Shown here in pieces: positions 60,145 to 64,000 of a DNA stretch of 64,000 nucleotides; the first letter of the stretch is position 1; each line of letters opens with the position of its first letter. A model generated the notes under the pieces. It saw only the letters and a list, made by a program, of their open reading frames with translations. It was not told the origin of the DNA and made no database searches. This DNA comes from Mesorhizobium sp. B2-4-3 (lineage in GTDB: Bacteria > Pseudomonadota > Alphaproteobacteria > Rhizobiales > Rhizobiaceae), in the NCBI RefSeq assembly GCF_006442815.1, contig NZ_VFVL01000002.1, forward strand, positions 248,001 through 312,000, written 5' to 3'. The position numbers and the translations under genes are program-made.

Positions 60145-61011
60145 TCAGCGCCCTTGCGGGGCCGAGATACAGGCTTCGAAGGCCGCGTCGACGACGGCGA
60201 GCTTGGCTGCCTGGACGGCCATGTACTCGTCGAAGAAAGCCCTCGAGACCCACATCACGGAATGGCCGCGCTGGCCGACCCAGCCGATGCTGCCGAGCGC
60301 CTCGGCATCATATAGCTTCCGCGCCAGATGCGTGCGTGAGAGCTTCAGCCAGTGCGCGAATTCGCTGACCGAGATGACGCCGGTCGGTATCTTGTCGAGA
60401 TGGACGTCCTCCGGATCGATGCCGGACATCAGCCAGTCCATGACGATACCGCCGTTATTTAGCCAGATAAATAATGAAAAAGTCTGCCCAGGCTCCCGCA
60501 CGCTGTCGCTGGCCAGCAATCCATCGGCGATCAGCGGCTGCAAGACAGGCAGCATTTCGGGTCGATCGAGGAAGGTTGCCAGCCGGGTTCCGCCATCTAT
60601 ACGGTCGAGCGTCGTCAGATGCGCGTAAATCCAGCCGGTGAAGGTCTCGATGGTACCCGCCGTGACCCGCATGGGGTGGGCGCGGCCATCGCCGCTGGCC
60701 GAAATATATTCGGCGATGTTGTAGTGCAGCATCTCCTTGACGAACGCCTCGGCGGTGTTGCGGCTGGCCACCGAATTGCGTCGTACGACCTCGATGAAAC
60801 GTGCCATCGTCATTTCGGTGCGGCGGTCGTTGGGATCGCGCCGGAAATGCAGCGCCAGGCCGACATGAGCGAGCAGCCAGCGCTGCTGGGTGGCAAACAC
60901 GGCGGCCAGCCGCGGGCTCGTTTGATAAATATGGATGAGCGCCTTGGATTGCTCCTGGACGCCGCGAAGCGCTGCCGGATGACGGGCGATCTCTGCGGCA
61001 TTCAGCGGCAT
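60145..61011 (-). CDS. HTH-like protein of unrecognised family, paralogue 2
   Basis: About 288 residues from an ATG at 61011; a TTG at 61038 is also plausible, and the open frame extends much further upstream with non-coding-like composition. It shares with paralogue 1 VFATQQRWLLAHVGLALHFR, FSLFIWLNNGGIVMDWLMSG, and the HTH-like GVISVSEFAHWLKLSRTHLA, RKLYDAEALGSIGWVGQRGH. It is 84 bp upstream of paralogue 1 on the same strand and divergent from tpsB. No function can be named; DNA binding is inferred from the HTH pattern. Confidence 0.7.
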   Translation of the reverse strand: MPLNAAEIARHPAALRGVQEQSKALIHIYQTSPRLAAVFATQQRWLLAHVGLALHFRRDPNDRRTEMTMARFIEVVRRNSVASRNTAEAFVKEMLHYNIAEYISASGDGRAHPMRVTAGTIETFTGWIYAHLTTLDRIDGGTRLATFLDRPEMLPVLQPLIADGLLASDSVREPGQTFSLFIWLNNGGIVMDWLMSGIDPEDVHLDKIPTGVISVSEFAHWLKLSRTHLARKLYDAEALGSIGWVGQRGHSVMWVSRAFFDEYMAVQAAKLAVVDAAFEACISAPQGR

Positions 61012-61353
61012 TTCCTGCGGTACTCCATGCGATTCCAAGCAACGACAAATGAAGATTCCCAGTCTTCGCCGGTCGTGTCCAGTTGCCCATTGGAACAACG
61101 AACGATCAGGCGGCGAATTCGTTGCTAACTCTTTGCATCGGTTCGGAAAACCCGTCCCAATAATAGTCGAACCCGCAGCCCTGCGTCGAGTTGACGAGTC
61201 CCGACAGGCAAGCATAGGTTCCGCGCCATCGGGGCTGCGGGGAGCGCTTTCCCGGGAAAAAAGAAACAAGGACAGGGTCTGGCGCCCGATGCGCGGCATC
61301 GGCGGTGGCAACGCTTTGCGCCCGGATTTCCGTCCCGGATCAAGAGTGACTGC
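61012..61353. other. Divergent gap between paralogue 2 and tpsB
   Basis: About 340 bp with no credible gene; frames open across it on both strands have Arg/Pro-rich, non-family-like translations. It should hold the promoters of the secretion operon and of the paralogue pair. I see no strong palindrome. Confidence 0.45.
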
Positions 61354-63171
61354 GTGAGCCATATGTGCGGAACCGGCTTCCATGCCGATGAAAACCGCAA
61401 CATTCGACACGGCGCCCGGCCCCGGCCTGGCGCGGCCGGATGGTGTGGCCATAGCGGCATCAAACTGGCGGTTGTCGCCGCTTCTGCCTGCCTTTGGCTT
61501 TCATCCGGCGCTTTCGCGCAGACCGCAAGCCAGATCACCCCGCCCACCTTTCGGCCACCACCCGGGCCGGACACGGCAGGTGTCTCCATCCCCGAAAGCA
61601 AGGGGCTGGAGGCACCCGCCGGCGCGGAGAAGCTGAAGGTCAGGCTTGCCGGTGTGCATATCGAGGGCGGTTTTGCCGATATGGCTGATGCAACGCGCAA
61701 GGTCACCGCCGGACTTTCCCGCCGGACGGTCACGGCAGCCGAAATCTTCGCCGCGGCGCGCCAGTTGGAGGCCGAATACGCGCGCGCCGGCTATGTGCTG
61801 GCGCGGGTGGTGCTTCCGGCGCAGAAACTGACCAATGGCGCGACGTTGCGGCTGATCGTCGTCGATGGCTTCCTCGAAAGGATCGACACCGGCAATCTGC
61901 CGGAACGGATAAGGGGTAGGGTCGAGGCAACGCTGGCGCCGCTGGTCGGGAAAAAAGGCATCAGGCTGTCCGCCATCGAACGCAAGCTGCTGCTGGCCGG
62001 CGACACGCCGGGCGCCAGGCTGCGCTCGACGCTGAAGGCGGGCTCGGCCAAGGGCGCCAGTGTGCTGGTCATCGACGGCAAATACCGGCCGATCGGCGGC
62101 CAGGTCACGGTCGACAATTCACTGTCGCCTTCGCTGCAGCGCTGGTCGACCGGCGTCGGCGTCGATTTCAATTCATTGCTTGGTCTCGGCGAACTCGTCT
62201 ACCTGCGGGCCGGCGGATATCCCGATGGCGGCGACCAGGGCCTGTTCAGCGATGATCCGCGCAACCGCAACTACGCCGCCGGCATCGTTGTCCCGATCGG
62301 TCATGACGGGCTGACGCTCAATCTCGAGGTCAGCCGCACGCGCGCCAATCCAGACGCCGAACCCGGTTCGTTGGGCTTCGGCAGCGAATTCGAGCGCTAC
62401 TCCGCAAGCCTGCGTTATCCCTGGATCCGCAGCCGCGCGCTGACGGTAAGCAGCGAGCTCTCCTTCGACGCGCAGAACGACTATCTCAACGCCGTCACGC
62501 CGGTCTCGTTGCCGATCGCCGAGGACCGGCTGCGCATCATCCGGTTCGGCACCGACGCTACCTGGTTCACGCCGCTCGGCGGCGTGTTCGTCGGCAATGT
62601 CATGGCATCGTTCGGCATCGATAGCCTCGGCGCGCGCATGGCCGCCGACGCCACGCCGCTCCTGCCGCTGTCACGCCAGGGCGCCGACGCCGATTTCCAG
62701 AAGCTGGAGCTCTCGGCAAGCTACAGCCAGGCACTTGCCGAGCATGTCGGGCTCGACCTTCTTGCCCGCGCGCAGACCTCCTTCGGCAAACCGCTTCTGC
62801 AGTCGGAGCAGGTCGGCCTTACCGGCGCGACCGGCCTGTCGAGCTTCGATGCCGGCGCGCTGCAGGGCGATTCCGGCTACGTGGTTCGCGGCGAATTGTC
62901 ATCGCCCTGGTACGTGCCCTTCACCGGCGGCGTGATCCAAGTTTCGCCTTACGTCTTCGGAGCCGTCGGCGAAGTCCGCCTGGAAATGCCGACGGCGCTC
63001 GAGAGCGCCAGCATCGTCGGCGCCTCGTACGGGCTTGGCGTCAAGCTCGGCACGGCCTTCGCAAGCGATCCCACCAACGCCAGCCTGACCCTCGAATGGG
63101 GTCGCCGGCACCGCGACGATCATCAGTCCATCAGCGACCGCTTCTCGTTGAGCGGCGCCATCCAGTTCTAG
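61354..63171 (+). CDS. Two-partner secretion transporter TpsB (FhaC/ShlB family)
   Basis: Outer-membrane pore that exports its TpsA partner. 605 residues from a GTG. A long N-terminal stretch precedes the hydrophobic signal core (IKLAVVAASACLWLSSGAFA), giving a predicted cut near residue 56. A POTRA region follows (about 90-230: LEAEYARAGYVLARVVLPAQ, KLTNGATLRLIVVDGFLERI), then the 16-strand barrel region, ending with an outer-membrane type Phe (SLSGAIQF). It is 8 bp upstream of the tpsA start. The real start could be an internal one closer to the signal. Confidence 0.92.
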   Translation: MSHMCGTGFHADENRNIRHGARPRPGAAGWCGHSGIKLAVVAASACLWLSSGAFAQTASQITPPTFRPPPGPDTAGVSIPESKGLEAPAGAEKLKVRLAGVHIEGGFADMADATRKVTAGLSRRTVTAAEIFAAARQLEAEYARAGYVLARVVLPAQKLTNGATLRLIVVDGFLERIDTGNLPERIRGRVEATLAPLVGKKGIRLSAIERKLLLAGDTPGARLRSTLKAGSAKGASVLVIDGKYRPIGGQVTVDNSLSPSLQRWSTGVGVDFNSLLGLGELVYLRAGGYPDGGDQGLFSDDPRNRNYAAGIVVPIGHDGLTLNLEVSRTRANPDAEPGSLGFGSEFERYSASLRYPWIRSRALTVSSELSFDAQNDYLNAVTPVSLPIAEDRLRIIRFGTDATWFTPLGGVFVGNVMASFGIDSLGARMAADATPLLPLSRQGADADFQKLELSASYSQALAEHVGLDLLARAQTSFGKPLLQSEQVGLTGATGLSSFDAGALQGDSGYVVRGELSSPWYVPFTGGVIQVSPYVFGAVGEVRLEMPTALESASIVGASYGLGVKLGTAFASDPTNASLTLEWGRRHRDDHQSISDRFSLSGAIQF

Positions 63172-63179
63172 AGCCAGCC

Positions 63180-64000
63180 ATGCGCGACACATTTCCCCTT
63201 TTTCGCACCGTGAACCTGCCGCTGACGGCGCTGCTGCTGGCCTCGACGGCGCTTGTCGGCTTCAGTTCGGCCAATGCGCAGGAACTGCCGACGGGCGGCA
63301 GTGTCGCCTCAGGCGGCGTGACGATCTCCCAGCCATCGGCCTCGCAGCTTGCGATCAAGCAGTCGACCAATTCGGCCATCGTCAACTGGCAGAGTTTTTC
63401 CATCGGCGCCGGCGCCGGCGTCGATATCGACCAGCCGAATTCATCGTCGGTGATGCTCAACCGCGTCACCGGCAGCACCAAGTCGACCATTGCCGGTCAG
63501 CTCAATGCCAATGGCCAGGTGTTCCTGGTCAACCCGAACGGCATCGCCATTTCCAAGACCGGCAAGGTGAGCGCGGCCGGCTTCGTCGGCTCCTCGCTCG
63601 ACATCGACGATCAGGACTTCAAGGCCGGGAAGCTGACATTCAAGGGCAAGGGCGCTTCCGCCTCGGTCTCCAACGAAGGTTCCATCTCGATCGGCAGCGG
63701 CGGCTATGCGGCGCTGATCGGCGGCAGCGTCGACAATTCCGGCACCATCAGCGTGCCGCTCGGCAAGGTCGGGCTGGGTTCGGGCGAAAAGGCGACACTC
63801 GATCTCTCCGGCGACGGTTTTCTCCAGGTGGCGGTGCCGACCGAGGCGGATGGCTCCGGCGCGCTGGTCGGCAATTCGGGCGTGATCAGCGCCGATGGCG
63901 GCCGGATCGAGATAAAGGCCGCTGCCGCCAAGGAGGCGGCGCGGCAGGCCGTCAACATGTCGGGCCTTGTCGAAGCGCGCACCGTGTCGGGCCAATCCGG
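63180..64000 (+). CDS. Filamentous haemagglutinin-like exoprotein TpsA, N-terminal part
   Basis: The frame is open from the ATG at 63180 to the window edge (273 codons). Signal peptide NLPLTALLLASTALVGFSSA, cut after ...ANA. The mature start has the TPS secretion domain: NSAIVNWQSFSIGAGAGVDI, MLNRVTGSTKSTIAGQLNAN and the diagnostic NPNG in GQVFLVNPNGIAISKTGKVS. After it begins Gly/Ser-rich beta-helix-like repeat sequence. Partner of the TpsB just upstream. The functional C-terminus (adhesin, haem-binding or toxin) lies outside the window. Confidence 0.94.
   Translation, partial: MRDTFPLFRTVNLPLTALLLASTALVGFSSANAQELPTGGSVASGGVTISQPSASQLAIKQSTNSAIVNWQSFSIGAGAGVDIDQPNSSSVMLNRVTGSTKSTIAGQLNANGQVFLVNPNGIAISKTGKVSAAGFVGSSLDIDDQDFKAGKLTFKGKGASASVSNEGSISIGSGGYAALIGGSVDNSGTISVPLGKVGLGSGEKATLDLSGDGFLQVAVPTEADGSGALVGNSGVISADGGRIEIKAAAAKEAARQAVNMSGLVEARTVSGQS

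Noticed and set aside
1..64000. CRISPR arrays, tRNA or rRNA genes, insertion sequences, prophage
   Set aside because: I found no regularly spaced repeats, cloverleaf genes, transposase or phage genes while reading both strands; the only repeats are the four RIME-type copies and intragenic DUF1217 units.

Overview
This looks like one contiguous piece of a rhizobial chromosome, most likely Mesorhizobium or a close Phyllobacteriaceae relative. Supporting signs are the high GC content, the rhizobial flagellar gene order with MotB/MotC/MotE and VisN/VisR, and four copies of a roughly 100 to 125 bp, two-palindrome intergenic repeat of the RIME type. I see no rRNA, tRNA, CRISPR array, transposase or phage gene.

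Region 1 (1-24562) is a flagellar regulon. On the minus strand are motC (cut by the window edge), motB, a FliH-like gene, fliF, two flagellins, and a long operon flgF-fliI-orf-flgB-flgC-fliE-flgG-flgA-flgI-motE-flgH-fliL-fliP, with a repeat-containing DUF1217-type gene upstream of flgF. A divergent plus-strand operon carries motA-fliM-fliN-fliG-flhB and an unknown gene. visN-visR, the LuxR-type master regulators, close the region. Many genes overlap by ATGA or similar, which fixes their starts.

Region 2 (24944-35198) looks like a polyamine or acyl-amine locus. A TetR regulator and an acetylpolyamine amidohydrolase run one way. An amidohydrolase, a potABCD-type ABC transporter and two paralogous beta-lactamase-fold serine hydrolases run the other way.

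Region 3 (35321-39853) holds tex, a LysR regulator and glutaryl-CoA dehydrogenase. Region 4 (39958-47918) holds a transglutaminase/amidoligase cluster (a giant transglutaminase-DUF2126 protein, a circularly permuted ATP-grasp/alpha-E fusion, and a second transglutaminase), followed by a poxvirus-type topoisomerase IB. The cluster is a predicted but biochemically obscure peptide-ligation system and is the best candidate for under-described biology here.

Region 5 (48080-51475) holds a DGPF/YCII protein with an ECF42-type sigma factor and a matching candidate promoter, then an ALDH7-type aminoadipate semialdehyde dehydrogenase. Region 6 (51562-59160) is a sugar ABC operon with a SIS-domain protein and a PfkB kinase, laid out like fructosamine (frl) operons, under a divergent ROK repressor with a perfect 10+10 bp candidate operator.

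Region 7 (59167-64000) has two tandem paralogous helix-turn-helix-like proteins of unrecognised family next to a two-partner secretion pair (TpsB and the start of a large TpsA exoprotein cut by the window edge).

One striking structural feature is that a RIME-type repeat lies inside the 5' coding region of motC without breaking the frame. Another copy exactly fills the gap between two genes of the transglutaminase cluster.
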